Source of the DNA: Ciona intestinalis
Taxonomy: Eukaryota > Chordata > Ascidiacea > Phlebobranchia > Cionidae
DNA: 64,000 bases
Assembly: GCF_000224145.3 (NCBI RefSeq)
Contig: NC_020170.2
Location: 588,718-652,717, forward strand
Reading direction: 5' to 3'
A program made the position numbers and the translations under genes. The notes beneath the pieces are model-generated. The model was not told the origin of the DNA. It saw only the letters and a list, made by a program, of their open reading frames with translations, and searched no databases. Every line of letters starts with the position of its first letter. Within the stretch, counting starts at the first letter, position 1. Positions 10,701 through 21,615 of this stretch are shown here, piece by piece.

Positions 10701-12548
10701 TGTTGAAAATAACTTGCATAAGCTGTGTAACAAAGTTAAAAATCATTGATTGAAGTGTCTTGCTTAGAATATGAAACTATGTTCCACCAAATTATTAAAG
10801 GAAAGCAATAATATTTAAAGCTTTATCACTAAATTTGTGAAAAGTTCCATATTAACATTTTCATTTGATGTTTTATAGTAAAGAAAGTTTAGATTGTTGT
10901 TGTTTGCCACATGGTATACAATAAGCAAGGTGACAAAGTACAAGTTATGAATAAAAAATATGGTCACTGTTAATAATTGAATTTCAGTTATAAATTAGCT
11001 TGCTTGCTCTTCTTTGTTAATGTTTGCTAAATGTTAAAAGTTCAATTCTTTGTGTTATATTACCACCATTAATCATTTACCAACCAACACCAATCAATTG
11101 TTTGTTCCTACTTTACTGTTTATCACTTTGACTGTTTTATGCATGAATCACACTTGTTACACAAAACAATTTATTTGTATTAAACATTTGTGCTTATCGG
11201 ATATAAACTCATAAACAACATAATTTACCAACATTTATGTTAATACTTTTAAATTAAGACACATACTGTTGGTCAGCTAAATCTCGTTAAAATACCCAAA
11301 TAGGCAAATTCAATATATAGATTACAAAGTGTGTATCAAACCAGTTTGACACAAAAACTGCCCCTATGTTAAAATACAACACAAACATCATATATTACAG
11401 GAACCTGTACCTTAATTAGCACAATATGGTTTGCTGTGGGCGTACAACAGCAGTTTCATGACCCTATGTATAAAAATTCGAATTTTAAATATGAGTTTGG
11501 CTCGTGCCTTTATATTGGATGGATTTGTGGAGCAATTAGTAAGTCGGCGCGAAGAATTACAGTTGTCAAGTTGTTTTATTTGCTTAAAACCAAACTGCAA
11601 AATTTACTTTATATTATTGTATTTAATAAACTATTTTTGCAGTGATGTCAGTAACATCTAAACAACATATATATCACTGTTTTATTGTTTAGTCACGAAA
11701 CCACAAAATAGATTTATTTAAATTATAAAATAGAGTAACTTTGATATAAATTTCTTTGTTATAATTATTAATATACTGTTGATGTTTTATTTAATAACAT
11801 AATAAATTTACAAACAGCTCTACTAGCTGGTCTTGTATTAATATGTGGAGCATGCAAGAAAAATAAAGATGAAGATGAACATTCTTCATATCCATATACT
11901 TATCAACCAAGGTATGAAATATATGTCACGTATACTAACATTGCTATCATGTGGCATAATAGTAAGCGCACAAGTCTCTAACCCAGAGAGGTTCAAGGCT
12001 CGATGCTGCTACCATTGTGGGCATTTGTGTCCTTGGGCAAGACACCTAACGGAAATTTCTTTACTTCAGTGGTCATTTATAGGTTTTCTAAATTGTCAGT
12101 GATTCAGACGAAGTTATATTTGTTGTAACTCGTAAGTGGGCATGGGGTGTATAAAAAACAAAACATCTGTGTTATAACGACTAGTGTTGTCACGTCACGT
12201 GACAGTTACATGCATTCATTCAAATACTAATAAAAGGGATTTGAAGTGTACTCAATTATTGAACATATAAAAAAATTGAATATATATGACTTGTTTAATC
12301 CTTGTACATTGTTACATTTTATTGACTGCATGTTACGGAATGTGTACTAAAAGGTGTTTTCTTGTGTAACCTAATTTGTAAGTAAGCTGTGTAAACATAA
12401 CATGTGCATGTCTATATTGAAAACAGCTTGTGAGCAGGAGGTGTATAAAATATATTGTACTGCTCAAGTATGTTATGTACCTTCTGTCTAAACCTCACTT
12501 TTATTTTTCAGCAAAGTAACAAAAGAGACAAAGACAGAATATGTTTAA
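4627..12548 (+). CDS. Claudin family tight-junction protein with alternative exon cassettes
   Basis: Claudins are four-pass membrane proteins of tight junctions whose first extracellular loop sets paracellular selectivity. Reading by phase gives beginnings at 4627-4737 + 6550-6670, or 7649-7913, or 8762-8993; TM2 exons 9139-9303 and 9508-9672 (165 nt each); TM3/ECL2 exons 9954-10091 and 11401-11538 (138 nt each); TM4 exon 11818-11911; terminal exon 12512-12548 ending Thr-Glu-Tyr-Val, the claudin PDZ-binding tail. Every junction after the first loop is phase 1, so all combinations stay in frame. The first and third beginnings each give 221 residues with single cassettes, the second 232. Each first loop has the W..G-[IV]-[WF]-x-x-C..C signature. 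No second TM4 exon was found, so a single locus with alternative splicing is more likely than three genes. AATAAA at 12692-12697 is a good poly(A) signal. The symbol is left empty because orthology is unclear. Confidence 0.85.
5105..5302. mobile_element. Palindromic MITE copy 2
   Basis: Full-length, about 198 bp. It starts tatagtagggtgggggaaga and ends in the inverted form (cccaatcctactata). It lies in the intron of claudin beginning A. Confidence 0.8.
6268..6497 (+). mobile_element. tRNA-derived SINE, diverged copy
   Basis: It carries the A-box-like ggcacagttagttagcg and B-box-like ggtttaaggctcg, then the family tail (caagacacttaacggcaatt, cacgcgagg). It lies in a claudin intron. Confidence 0.7.
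6550..6670 (+). CDS. Claudin beginning A, second exon (ECL1)
   Basis: Acceptor caatag, donor tcag/gtatg, phase 0 to phase 1, 121 nt. It encodes GVWWQC and a later FTC, that is the G-L-W-x-x-C..C motif of loop 1, then NYGK, which also occurs in beginnings B and C. Unlike B and C, this loop is split by an intron (4738-6549) that contains a MITE and a SINE. Confidence 0.8.
6847..7044. mobile_element. Palindromic MITE copy 3
   Basis: Terminal repeats are tatagtaaagtggggtagaa and cttcccccaccctactata, about 198 bp. It lies between claudin beginnings A and B. Confidence 0.8.
7649..7913 (+). CDS. Claudin alternative first exon B (TM1 + ECL1)
   Basis: 88 codons plus one base, donor ccg/gtagg, phase 1. 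The N terminus is longer and basic (KKNHGSK), then a TM segment rich in Phe, Leu and Met, then FPDW, GIFLRC, FKC and DNYGK. In the GLW motif the Trp is replaced by Phe. It would need its own promoter or a leader acceptor. Confidence 0.78.
7993..8190. mobile_element. Palindromic MITE copy 4
   Basis: Terminal repeats are tatagtagggtgggaatgat and cttaccccacatcactata, about 198 bp. It lies between claudin beginnings B and C. Confidence 0.78.
8762..8993 (+). CDS. Claudin alternative first exon C (TM1 + ECL1)
   Basis: 77 codons plus one base, donor acgc/gtaagt (strong), phase 1. It carries FPDWKHSAWQ, GIWWRC, FLC and DNYGK. It is closer to exon B than to A and lies only 145 bases before the first TM2 exon. 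Confidence 0.8.
9139..9303 (+). CDS. Claudin TM2 cassette exon 1
   Basis: 165 nt, phase 1 in and out, acceptor atatag, donor ctg/gttagt. It starts DIQAMRALMC, the claudin LQAARALM block, with a hydrophobic TM2 and a CTTALEANTK loop. It has the same length and phases as the exon 9508-9672. Confidence 0.8.
9508..9672 (+). CDS. Claudin TM2 cassette exon 2
   Basis: 165 nt, phase 1 in and out, acceptor gtgcag. It starts TLQAQRALMVVAV, very close to the family consensus, then RCTTMIKNEEK and the start of TM3 (FFLLSG). It looks like a diverged tandem duplicate of the previous exon. Confidence 0.82.
9954..10091 (+). CDS. Claudin TM3/ECL2 cassette exon 1
   Basis: 138 nt, phase 1 in and out, acceptor acacag, donor attg/gtaag. 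It has SWYAWRV, EFYSPF and YEFGSCLYIGW, matching the claudin second loop (SWYA...FYDP...YEFG..LYIGW). Confidence 0.85.
11401..11538 (+). CDS. Claudin TM3/ECL2 cassette exon 2
   Basis: 138 nt, phase 1 in and out, acceptor ttacag, donor atta/gtaag. It shares YEFGSCLYIGW with the other cassette but has a different loop (QQQFHDPMYKN) and a different TM3. A 1.3 kb intron separates the two. Confidence 0.83.
11818..11911 (+). CDS. Claudin TM4 exon (shared)
   Basis: 94 nt, acceptor aaacag, donor caag/gtatg, phase 1 in and 2 out. It encodes a short TM4 (LLAGLVLICGAC) and a charged cytoplasmic tail. The terminal exon 12512-12548 (acceptor tttcag) completes it with KVTKETKTEYV and TAA. Confidence 0.82.
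11945..12222 (+). mobile_element. tRNA-derived SINE, diverged copy
   Basis: It shares taacccagagaggttcaagg, ggcaagacacctaacgg and a worn tail with gttataacgac. It lies in the last claudin intron. Confidence 0.7.
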
Positions 12549-12979
12549 AGATCTTATTAACTCCACACAAAAAATAACTTTCTTATCTTGAACCAATGCC
12601 ATTTCACATTTGGAACATGTTAAACTGATTTGAACATACTGTAAATAACCTGCTTTACTAAACGATTCTCTTTATCAAGAAAAATTTATATAATAAAACA
12701 TGTACAAAGTAAATTTTTGGTTTTGTTTATGATCACATTTGAAATGTGGTTACCTCTTGCAGCTTGTGCACACATTATGTTGTCCTGCTCGCTCTCTAAC
12801 ACCACTTGTGGCAATATTTAAATTTTGTGTTCGACATATGCACATTCCTATATTTTTTTTTATATATTAGGTCTCTGTGTATTAATGTTAATAAGAGTAC
12901 AAGATTATTAGGACCATACATAACTTTTACAAGCTTATACGCAAACAAGCGCATTTATATACATTTTTATCCATGCACA
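12549..12979. other. Short convergent intergenic gap (claudin / lipoxygenase 3' ends)
   Basis: 431 bases separate the two stop codons. AATAAA at 12692-12697 serves the claudin. I see no clear AATAAA on the minus strand for the lipoxygenase, so its 3' end is undefined here and the two 3' UTRs may overlap. Confidence 0.55.
12692..12697 (+). terminator. Polyadenylation signal AATAAA of the claudin locus
   Basis: AATAAA 144 bases after the claudin stop codon, in an A+T-rich 3' UTR, followed by a T/G-rich stretch. Confidence 0.5.
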
Positions 12980-15900
12980 TTAAATTGCAATACTTATTGG
13001 TATTTTATCAGGCAAAAGGTAGGTGTAAGGGTATTTCAATTTCTTGTTTCGTTCTTCAAATTTTGATTGAAGTTTAACGAGTTCCTTTTTGAAAGCAACT
13101 TGCATTTCAATAACTTTTGGATCAGTGAATAATCTATCCGGCACATCGCCAAGAAATATCTACAAACGCAAATATTCTTTTATTTCCTTATTCTCTGTTA
13201 GTGCAGTTGTTCTAATGGTTTTAACACAATTCAAGAAATATGTATGAAGTTACTTATATATCCTTGCATAGTGGGGCAATGTAAGAAACACAAGGTGACT
13301 GCCATATTTTATACACCTTGTACCTACTAGAGCAAGCGTCTCTGATAAAAAATGAACTTAAAACCAAGTGCCATTCTACTGATGCTGATACTGTATAATA
13401 CTCACTTCATCTTTTGCATACTCTGATAGAGCAAATGAGAAACTTATTAAAATGCTTGAAACCACAACTCCTGGAAGAGAATCCATCACTCTTTTCTCAT
13501 CTGCCTGCAACAAACAGGTTTCATTTTCACAAAAGTAAACTGGAACGTAGCAACCATGATGGGTTAAACTAAAATAAGGTGTTTTATTTGTAGGGGGGTA
13601 TTTTGTTTGTAATACATTAGTGATGTAAAGACCTAGGTTTCAATTAGTGACCATTGAGCTAAAGCAATTAATGTTAGATATCTTTGCCCATAGAAATACA
13701 TGACACACTGGAATGGAAACTCTGACCATTGTGAAAGAGGTATTATAAAGGAAATATAGAATATCATAGCCAATATAAGGTTGTTGATTTGGTGCACACA
13801 ATAACAACTCACTTCTCCTCTTTTATGAGGTGGTAGTATCATGCTTCCTGGTGCATTTGGAATAAAACAATAAGTCTCCATTTGTCCAAAGTTAACAGCA
13901 GCATGTTGGGCAGTGCTTGCAAATATAATGATGGTGGTCATGTCAATCTGAAACAATTACAAACCACTTGTTAGTAATTGTTAGCGTTAATTAAATATCC
14001 CCCACCAAATAAAGCTTACCAGTTCATCTCTGGTGTTGAGTTTGTCAGGGACTCCTCTTAAGTCATTGTCTTGCCAACCAAAGCCTTCATGTGCAGTGTC
14101 GAACATAAAGCTTTGAAGTTCATAATCATCCACTATGTCCTATTAATGTAAGTCCCTATTAATGTAAGGCAGCCCAATGTAAGTCCCGTTTCATACCTAA
14201 ATCTTATGCTCACTGTGGAGTTATGCAGTATACTTAAACATCTCATTCTTGTGTTTTTAAAAACCAGACATAAGAAGTGTTCATAACCTCATGATGAGTA
14301 TTATATAGATGTATTCCCATACACCACAAACACTCATACACCGTATGCCTAATATCGAGTCAGAGCCTTCTTTTTCAACCAATCACCTTGTCACATGTAT
14401 AATGATAATTAACTACATTTGCAACATATTGTTTGATTGCATTCCAAACATCTAATGCATCATCTCTGTAATGAAAGTTAGGAAGAAGATTTGGATCGTC
14501 CAAACCTGCAAAATAAATTAAAGTATAAGTGGCTACTGGCTAGATGTTAACTAAGTAAAGAATAGTTGATTATTAGAATAAGGTTTTAAAATTCATCTGC
14601 ATTGTTAAGTTTCCGGCGCCATGGCATAGTGATTAGAGCACCTGCCTGTAACCCAGAGGTAATGGGTTCAAGGCTCGACGCTGCTAACATTGTGGGCGTA
14701 TGTGTCCTTGAGCAAGACACTAAACGGAATATGCTCCAACCCAATGGTCACTAATGGGTTGTCTAAATTATCAGCCATACATAAAAAAATGAAAAAATCC
14801 GCCCAAAAAATAATCACCTACAAAGTAACATACAAGGTAACTCGTAAGCTGGCACGAGGTGTTAAACCCGTATGATAACGACTGTCGTTTTTCGACCACG
14901 CGAGGATAAAGTAAGTTACATTTATTTATTCCAGTTTCCAAATCAATTTATTCATACAATGGTTTACCAATTGTTTTTTCCACTATTTTAAGTTTTCTAC
15001 ATACGTTTAGCAGACTTGAGATGTGTATGAAATAAGACTCCAATGTTATTGGGACTCTTATTGCCCTGCTATGCACACAACAAGACAATGAAATATAATC
15101 CAACCTTTATATTTGAGGCACTTTGGGATATCGATTTGTTGTAACTTGAATGTTTTGTATCTTTTCCTCACTGAAGATGCAGCATCTACAATGCTGTGTT
15201 TTAGTTCAGCAACCACACATATATATATATATATATTATAAATGGTTCAGGCTAAATAAATGAGATTCAAAATATATAATTTGGTTGAGATAACAAACAT
15301 TTAAACTGGCAAATAAACTGGTTTTCAAGCTTTAAACTTTTGCACAACTACTGGAAGGTTGTTCTGATTTATTAAAAGTATTTACACAGCTTTTAGAGCA
15401 TGTTAGGCTAAGTTTCTGCTGAAAATCCCCAAATTTTACTCACTCAGGTGACTGGCCTTGTTCGCTAGTGATCCGGTTGGAACTAGTAGGAGACGTCCAT
15501 CAGTGTTAATAGCTGGTGCTGTGCGTAGGTGTTGTCGGAGCAGTTTATACATGGGGTGGTTTCGTGGAAGGTTGCGAAACATAGCAATGCAAAAAGTTTC
15601 AGACACAGCATGTGTTTGTAGGTAATGGTATATCCACTATGAACAGTATATAGGGTAATGGTAAGTCGGTGAAAAAAACCTAGTTATGCTGCATAGTGTA
15701 CAATATGGCAAGGTAGCCCTTTCCAACAGTAAAATTGTTCTTAATAAAGAGCTAGGCAGGTTTAACATAACCATCAGTTACAATTGAAAGTAGCAATAAC
15801 TTAGTTTTATCTGAATCCCTGCCTATTACTTACCTCATGAGTGCTTCTAACAGAAGCTCTAAAATATATCTTTGCAAGAAGCCAGTCATGTTCATTTCCT

Positions 15901-18900
15901 TTAGGTGTGTGTATTGTCTCTTCTTCATTCGGACAAAGTTGGATTGCTATGGGAAGAAAATCTCCATTGGGATTGACGTAAAATAACGCCACACAGTCAG
16001 CACAAATAAACTTTTTGTCCGACCCTGGAATGTCATTTCTTTCAATATCCAACGTGTCAGAATAGTCAGCAATATAAATTTTTCCAGCCTGAAAAATCGT
16101 TCACTATTTAAATTTTAGCAACAAATTGATAAAGCGTGTTAATGGCCTTATTATTATAAACAATGTTCATTTGCTGTATATTACTAATATATCTTTTAGC
16201 CTTCATAATTCATTGTTTTTATAAAAATATAATGTTTATAAATAAAAGTATCAACAAATTTCATAAAAAGTATCACTCAAAACAGCTTAAACACAATATG
16301 ACTATTGCTTTTTAGTTTACCTGGCTGACTAAGTTTCTGTGCATTATTTAGTACAAAAGTAAAAGAGAATTAAGAATTGCATCATTTTAGTGTTGTTACC
16401 TTTAATTCACTTTCCAATGTTTTATCATCAGCTAACAAACCAGATACATGTTCATTTGTTACACCACAATATTCAGGAATTTTGCAGCATCTTTCAAATG
16501 CAAGTGGAGAAACTCCTGTTAGAACTTGACGTCCAAATTCTTTATCCGTTTTCCATCTGAACATAAATGTCTCGATTAAAACCGTTGCTTTTCGCTAATC
16601 TATTCAAAAATAGGATATTTACAAAATTTAAATACTGAGTTGAATATAATATATATTTTTAGCCCTACATTGTTTTATCCATAACCTAATATAACACCTA
16701 TCCATGCTTACAAAACAGAAATACTTACTCATCAATGAACATTGGATCATTAAAGCCAGTTTTGCTGTAAAGTTTCTTATAATCATTCAAATATTTCAGT
16801 TTGCAGAACAAGTCTGAAGGAAATATTATAGTTATAATTAAATTTTTATTTGAAATTTGATTGAGCAAGATATGCTGCTGTTGGTAAAATGGCAAGATTA
16901 ATACAGATACGAATTTGCAGTATTATTATTTTTGTGTTATCAATCTTAACCCTATCACAAGGCAAGGCATATCAGGACACCTTAGATTTAAGCCTCTGTT
17001 TGCCAGTTCAACATCTCCATGCTAGTTTAAAAAGGCAAATGTTTCATGGATTATGCTTGTATAAACTAATGCTATGAGCTTTCCAAAGTACATTTATTAG
17101 TGAATTTACTTTTGAACAAATTCGTTCCCATGTGCAGAGCTATAGTGAGACCCGATCCTGCAGCTAGTTCAAGTTGTCCTTGTGTTCTCTTGAGGATGCT
17201 TGGTAGCTCAAAGTAGTTGGAAGCTTTCATGTAACGGTTCACTCCCCAACTCAGCTCCTTGTCAGACTTGGGGTGAGGCTGCCATTCAAACTTTTTTAAA
17301 TTTTTCTCAATTTCTTCTGCACGAAGTTTTCGGCATTGAGCATTGGTGACATTTTGAGGCAGAGTTGCTGAGGATGAAAAGACTTTAATTAAAAACATGA
17401 CGAAAACAGAAACTATAATTTAATTTGTTCAAAGCTCAGATTTTATACTTACAGAGTAAACTCTCTACATACAAGTTTATTTTGCTAAATAGGCATAACA
17501 CAAACACAACAAAATCAGATGGTAGAGATGCTCAAGTGAACTAAAGTTACCACCAAAGTTTTAGAAAACCAAGCAGATTGTAAGGAAAACACTCAGTTTC
17601 AAACTCAATTTTCAACACGAACAGCCAACTCTTTTGAGAAAACTTATCACGGAAACATAATGAACAATTTGTTTTAAAAAAGGTTGAAAATTCCTTTTGT
17701 TATTGCAAGAAAACGTGTTGACTTAGAGCAGGGTTGTATGTATCTATTTCAAATGGGTAAATTAAAGTATTAAACCAAAGTAAAATTCTTTATTTTATAA
17801 AAATGTTTTATAAGATCGCCAATAAAAAGCATTAATTATGAGAAATCCAAAAAAAAGAGTTTTTTTAGTGAATTAGAAATTAAGCAGAAACAAGTTAAGT
17901 GTTTTTTGAACATTAGGAATCCCATGCATTACCACACAGCCAATTTTTTACAATAGTTCCGAGCATTTTTTTTTAATGGGACCCTTTTAATCAAATATGG
18001 GACCCAATGACGCTTTCTCTTTTTACATTAAATTCAACAATATTCCACAACCTCCCTTATGTTACACAATCCTAAGCAATCATACCATCTCCCCGTGTAA
18101 CAGATACTTCATCTCCTTCTATCCAATCAAACACCGGGAACTCGAAACGTTGTCCAATGTATTCAACTATGACATCATCACACAACCAGCTGTCACTTTG
18201 TAACAAGCCTGTCAGTTCTAAAATGGTTAAACGTAAAGTTTAGAGTGGTTGCCACTTGCCATACCGGTGGCATGAGAAAGTAGTCCAGGATAATTAGTAA
18301 AAAGTGTAGGTTTAGGCCACAACAGACATGGAAATATACTTGCTGTATATATAAAAATGTCTTTATCCTCACGTGGCTGGAAAACGACAGTCGTTATAAC
18401 ACGCCTGTTTATACACCTCGTGCCATCTTAGGTAACCAAGTATGTTACTTTGTGGGTGATTACTGTTTTTGTCTTTTTATTTTTTTTATGAGTGGCTGAT
18501 AACTTGGACAACTCATAACTGCCCACTGGGTTGGAGCAATTGCCGTTAACGGTTTTGCCCAAAGAAACATGCGCCCACAATGGTAGCAACGACAAGCGTT
18601 GAACCTATTACCTCCTTAGTACAGGCACGCGCACTAACCAAGCAACTGCGCTACGTGGTCGGACGACTAAGGAATCCCCCGTTACGTTACAGATTAGTCT
18701 AATGGGAAGTGTTAGAGGTTATGGGTTATGGGGGGTTAGTTAGGGTTTAATGGTTATATGAGTTGGTGATTATATAAGTTAGTAGTTAGGGGTTAGCAGA
18801 TAACTTAGGAAGAAGATTCATCACCAGCCAGAATAATACATACTTAATTGTACAATCAGAGGTTCATCAACTTGTTCACCATCATGTTCCACAATATATT

Positions 18901-20282
18901 GTTCCGCTGTATCCCTCTCAAAATCGTTCCTGAAAAAATGATCCAACTTTGTCCATTTGGTGGCGTTGCCGGTCACTCCTGTAATTTTTACACACACGGT
19001 TGCGTTCGTACCTGATCCCAAGTATCTGGCGTTCGTCTGCGTTAAAATCGTGTACAAAATCACACTGAGTGGTTTCGTATGAATAAACAAAATATATACT
19101 CAGGTACTTTGTATTTTACACTCATATACATTATATAGTAGGGTGGGGGAAATTGGGACATAGGGCAAGTTATGAAAATTAGGTTTTAAAGTTTAAACGA
19201 ATACAACATATACAAATATAGTAGAGTGGGGGAAGAAGAGATTCTTAAGCACATATTGCTCAATATTTCCAAACTCAAAATATGGGCGGGTTTCGGGTGA
19301 TGCCACGAACTAGTATTATTATAACTTATAAACTTGTTTTACCTCGCATGACAGTCGTTATAACATGGGAGCTGTGCATTTACTTTAAATATATATTTTT
19401 CATACAAGTTATCCTAGTACCATATAGGTATAACACATTTGAATAACCCCTGAGATATATATTATTCAAATAAAAACAAACCCTTTAAAGTTTGCCAATG
19501 AAAACCTACACAACTTTAAAGTTGGGATTTTTTTGTATTATAATAGTATTCTGAGCCTTGTAGTTAACGTACCTAAATTAACAGTCTGTGCTAGTTACTT
19601 TGACATGTAAACTCATTATGTCTCTCTCTATATATATATAATTTTAAAAGAATATTTTTTGCTTTTAAGACATATTGACAATTTTTTATCCAGCATAAGC
19701 ATCTTATTATTATTATTATGCTTTTTCTGCCGTTAAAAACATGTTCTGTTCATTCAACAACGATTTTAAATACTAACAGTAGCAACCGCCTTTTTGCACA
19801 CTTTGTTGGACCGTGAAAATACTGTCGAATATATATTAGGGAAAGATGGGACACTCTAGCACATAAAAAACAAATATCTTGGTCGTGTTTTAAACAATAA
19901 ATATGCGGTTTATGGGAGTCGTAAGGAAACGGTTTTATAAGTTTTTATTTTTTTTAAATATTACTTAATTGGACAAGAAAATATAATGAAAAGGTGTCCC
20001 ATCTTCTTCCACCCTACTTTATCTAACATTTGTTTTGTATATTATTAAATAAGTGCCCGTAAAAGGATATTTAAAAATAGGCCTATATCTTTTCTTGAAT
20101 TCCGTCTTACCTCACCCTAATAAATATATTATTATACTAAACAGTCATTCGTTTATTTAAAGTTGAATACCGAGTAAAAATGTTAACATTACAATAGAAT
20201 GTACTCTACTTTTTTATATTTAACGTTTTAAACGATCTTTTATTATTAGTCTTACCGTGATCAGCAGTTTGTAAGTCTCCAT
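12980..20282 (-). CDS. PLAT-domain lipoxygenase (arachidonate LOX type), complete
   Basis: Lipoxygenases insert O2 into polyunsaturated fatty acids with a non-haem iron. Fourteen exons read in phase: 20282-20256, 19036-18844, 18217-18086, 17367-17110, 16813-16729, 16556-16400, 16088-15834, 15636-15444, 15185-15105, 14505-14387, 14139-14020, 13947-13813, 13504-13406, 13159-12980; about 677 residues, close to human 5-LOX. The PLAT domain is residues 1-117 (METYKLLIT, then SGTNATVCVKI); there is no signal peptide, so it is cytosolic. Iron ligands are His373 and His378 (HYLQTH), His555 and Asn559 (AQHAAVNFGQ), and the C-terminal Ile677 (IPISIAI). Other family blocks are EFGRQVLTGVSP, DWLLAK, RNLPRNHPMYKLL and YRDDAL. 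The Coffa position is Gly416 (AINTDGR), as in R-specific LOXs. Exon 9 (15185-15105) has a weak acceptor (attgtag) beside a TA microsatellite and is the least certain. Substrate cannot be read from sequence. Confidence 0.93.
14612..14925 (+). mobile_element. tRNA-derived SINE, near full-length
   Basis: It begins ccggcgccatggcatagtga, has the B box gggttcaaggctcg and ends cacgcgaggataaagtaagt. It lies antisense in lipoxygenase intron 9. Confidence 0.85.
15217..15239. repeat. (TA)n microsatellite
   Basis: An alternating at tract about 23 bases long, some 30 bases upstream (on the minus strand) of the weak acceptor of lipoxygenase exon 9. Confidence 0.85.
18360..18662 (-). mobile_element. tRNA-derived SINE, near full-length, minus orientation
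   Basis: It reads tttatcctcacgtggctgga ... gcgctacgtggtcgg, the reverse complement of the family. It lies in lipoxygenase intron 2, in the same orientation as the gene. Confidence 0.82.
18663..18826. mobile_element. Possible second MITE family with telomere-like interior
   Basis: The interior repeats ggttagt/gggttat-type words (ttagggtttaatggtt, ggggttagcag). The right side resembles the right end of the palindromic element at 38872-39036 (ggttagca-ataa...gatt...ccagcc). The left end is weak. It ends about 20 bases from the donor of lipoxygenase exon 2. Confidence 0.4.
19134..19270. mobile_element. Two truncated left ends of the palindromic MITE
   Basis: tatagtagggtgggggaaat at 19134 and tatagtagagtgggggaaga at 19217, each losing similarity within about 60 bases. 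They lie in lipoxygenase intron 1. Confidence 0.6.
19833..20022. mobile_element. Palindromic MITE copy, intron 1 of lipoxygenase
   Basis: The left end is worn (attagggaaagatgggacac); the right end is clear (aaggtgtcccatcttcttcc, accctac). Confidence 0.7.
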
Positions 20283-20974
20283 TATAGACCAACTTTTAAT
20301 GAAGTTTTCTGCGTTTAATATTTAAATATATATTTTTAAAAATTGGTATGGAGATAATATGCCACACCTAGCCTGTACTGACGCATTTAAAAAAAACTGT
20401 ATGCTCTGCTGATGTCGTAAAAACTTCCGACTATTTAACTCGTAATTCAATGCGACGGTTGCGGTTAATTATAAACTAAAACGTTTGTTTCAAATTTCAA
20501 CCGAAACAGCTGTTTTGTATTTCGAGTTAAGTTATCGGAAGTTATGATGAGTTCAGACACAAAACCACTCGAAGTCAAACGTCAGTATTTAACGAATTTA
20601 TTACTTCATAAATACATATTATTTTATACGTATTACTGGACCAACATTTCCTTTATATTTTTAAACTAAATATAGGCTATTTAACTTCCAAAGCTTGAAT
20701 TGTTTTAGCTTCGGCAATGCAAAGCATAACCACGATTCGTGGTAAAACAAGATAGTCAAGCTTCGTATCATTTTGAACGTACACTTTCCTTTAAACGCCC
20801 AATTTTGAACAACAACTATTTGTGCGATGAATCATAGATATTACGTGAAATGTCGATCTTTGTGGTATTTAATCTGTATGCCAAGCTTGCATGTATAAAT
20901 CAACGTGATAGGTTATTGCTTCTGCTGCACAACTAAAGTTCACACACAGACCAAAGACAATTGAATCACTGTAA

Positions 20975-21076
20975 CTTACTTCACCCTCGCGTCGCCGGAA
21001 AACGACAGTCGTTATAACACGAGTGTTCATACACTTTACGAGTTACCTTGTATGTTACTTTACGGGTGTTTATTTT
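20975..21076 (-). mobile_element. SINE fragment (3' part)
   Basis: It reads cgccggaaaacgacagtcgt, tataacacgagtg and acgagttaccttgtatgtta, the tail of the tRNA-derived SINE family in reverse. Confidence 0.65.
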
Positions 21077-21099
21077 TTGTGACTTTAATAATGAAAAAT

Positions 21100-21328
21100 A
21101 TAATGAAAAGGTGTCACACCTTCTTTTACCCTGCTATAGGATGGGGGAAGATGGGACACCTTTTTATTCTATTTTCTCGTCCTATTTAGTAGTAAATATA
21201 GAACATTCAAAGAATTATGAAACCGTATCTTCACGACTCCCATAGACCATTGTTAATTGTTTAAAACACAATCAGGATATTTAGATATTCTGTGCTAAAG
21301 GTGTCCCATCTTACCCCATCCAACTATA
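21100..21328. mobile_element. Palindromic MITE, one full copy plus an adjoining right-end fragment
   Basis: Full copy 21135-21328 from tataggatgggggaagatgg to catcttaccccatccaacta. A right-end fragment (aaggtgtcacaccttctttt, accctgctata) abuts it at 21100-21137, so one copy may have inserted next to or into another. Confidence 0.72.
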
Positions 21329-21444
21329 TGTGTATATATGAACAAATGTTAATCATTTATCTTCGTATGGCAGCGCAACGACAGTCTTCAAAACGTGGGT
21401 GTTCTGTCACTTACATAATAGGTGCCCCGTTACGGGGTAATACG

Positions 21445-21615
21445 TACAGTGGGGTGGGGGTAGATGGGACGCCTGTTCACCCGTCCAATTTGGTATTAAA
21501 CAAAAAAATACTATAAAGAATTTTAAAACCGTATTCTCACAATTCCAATAGAGTGAATAAACCGTTGTTAATTTTTTAAAACACAATTGGAATATTTGGA
21601 ATATGTAGTATATAT
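21445..21615. mobile_element. Palindromic MITE, right end lost
   Basis: It starts tacagtggggtgggggtaga and loses the right terminal repeat after about 165 bases. Confidence 0.6.

Noticed and set aside
10359-10733. Overlapping open frames of 106 (+) and 123 (-) residues in the claudin intron
   Set aside because: No claudin-like motif, no matching splice phases, and both strands are open over the same bases; treated as chance frames.
14612-14700. tRNA-like head with A and B boxes
   Set aside because: It is the 5' part of the dispersed SINE seen in many copies; the cloverleaf is not kept, so it is not a tRNA gene.
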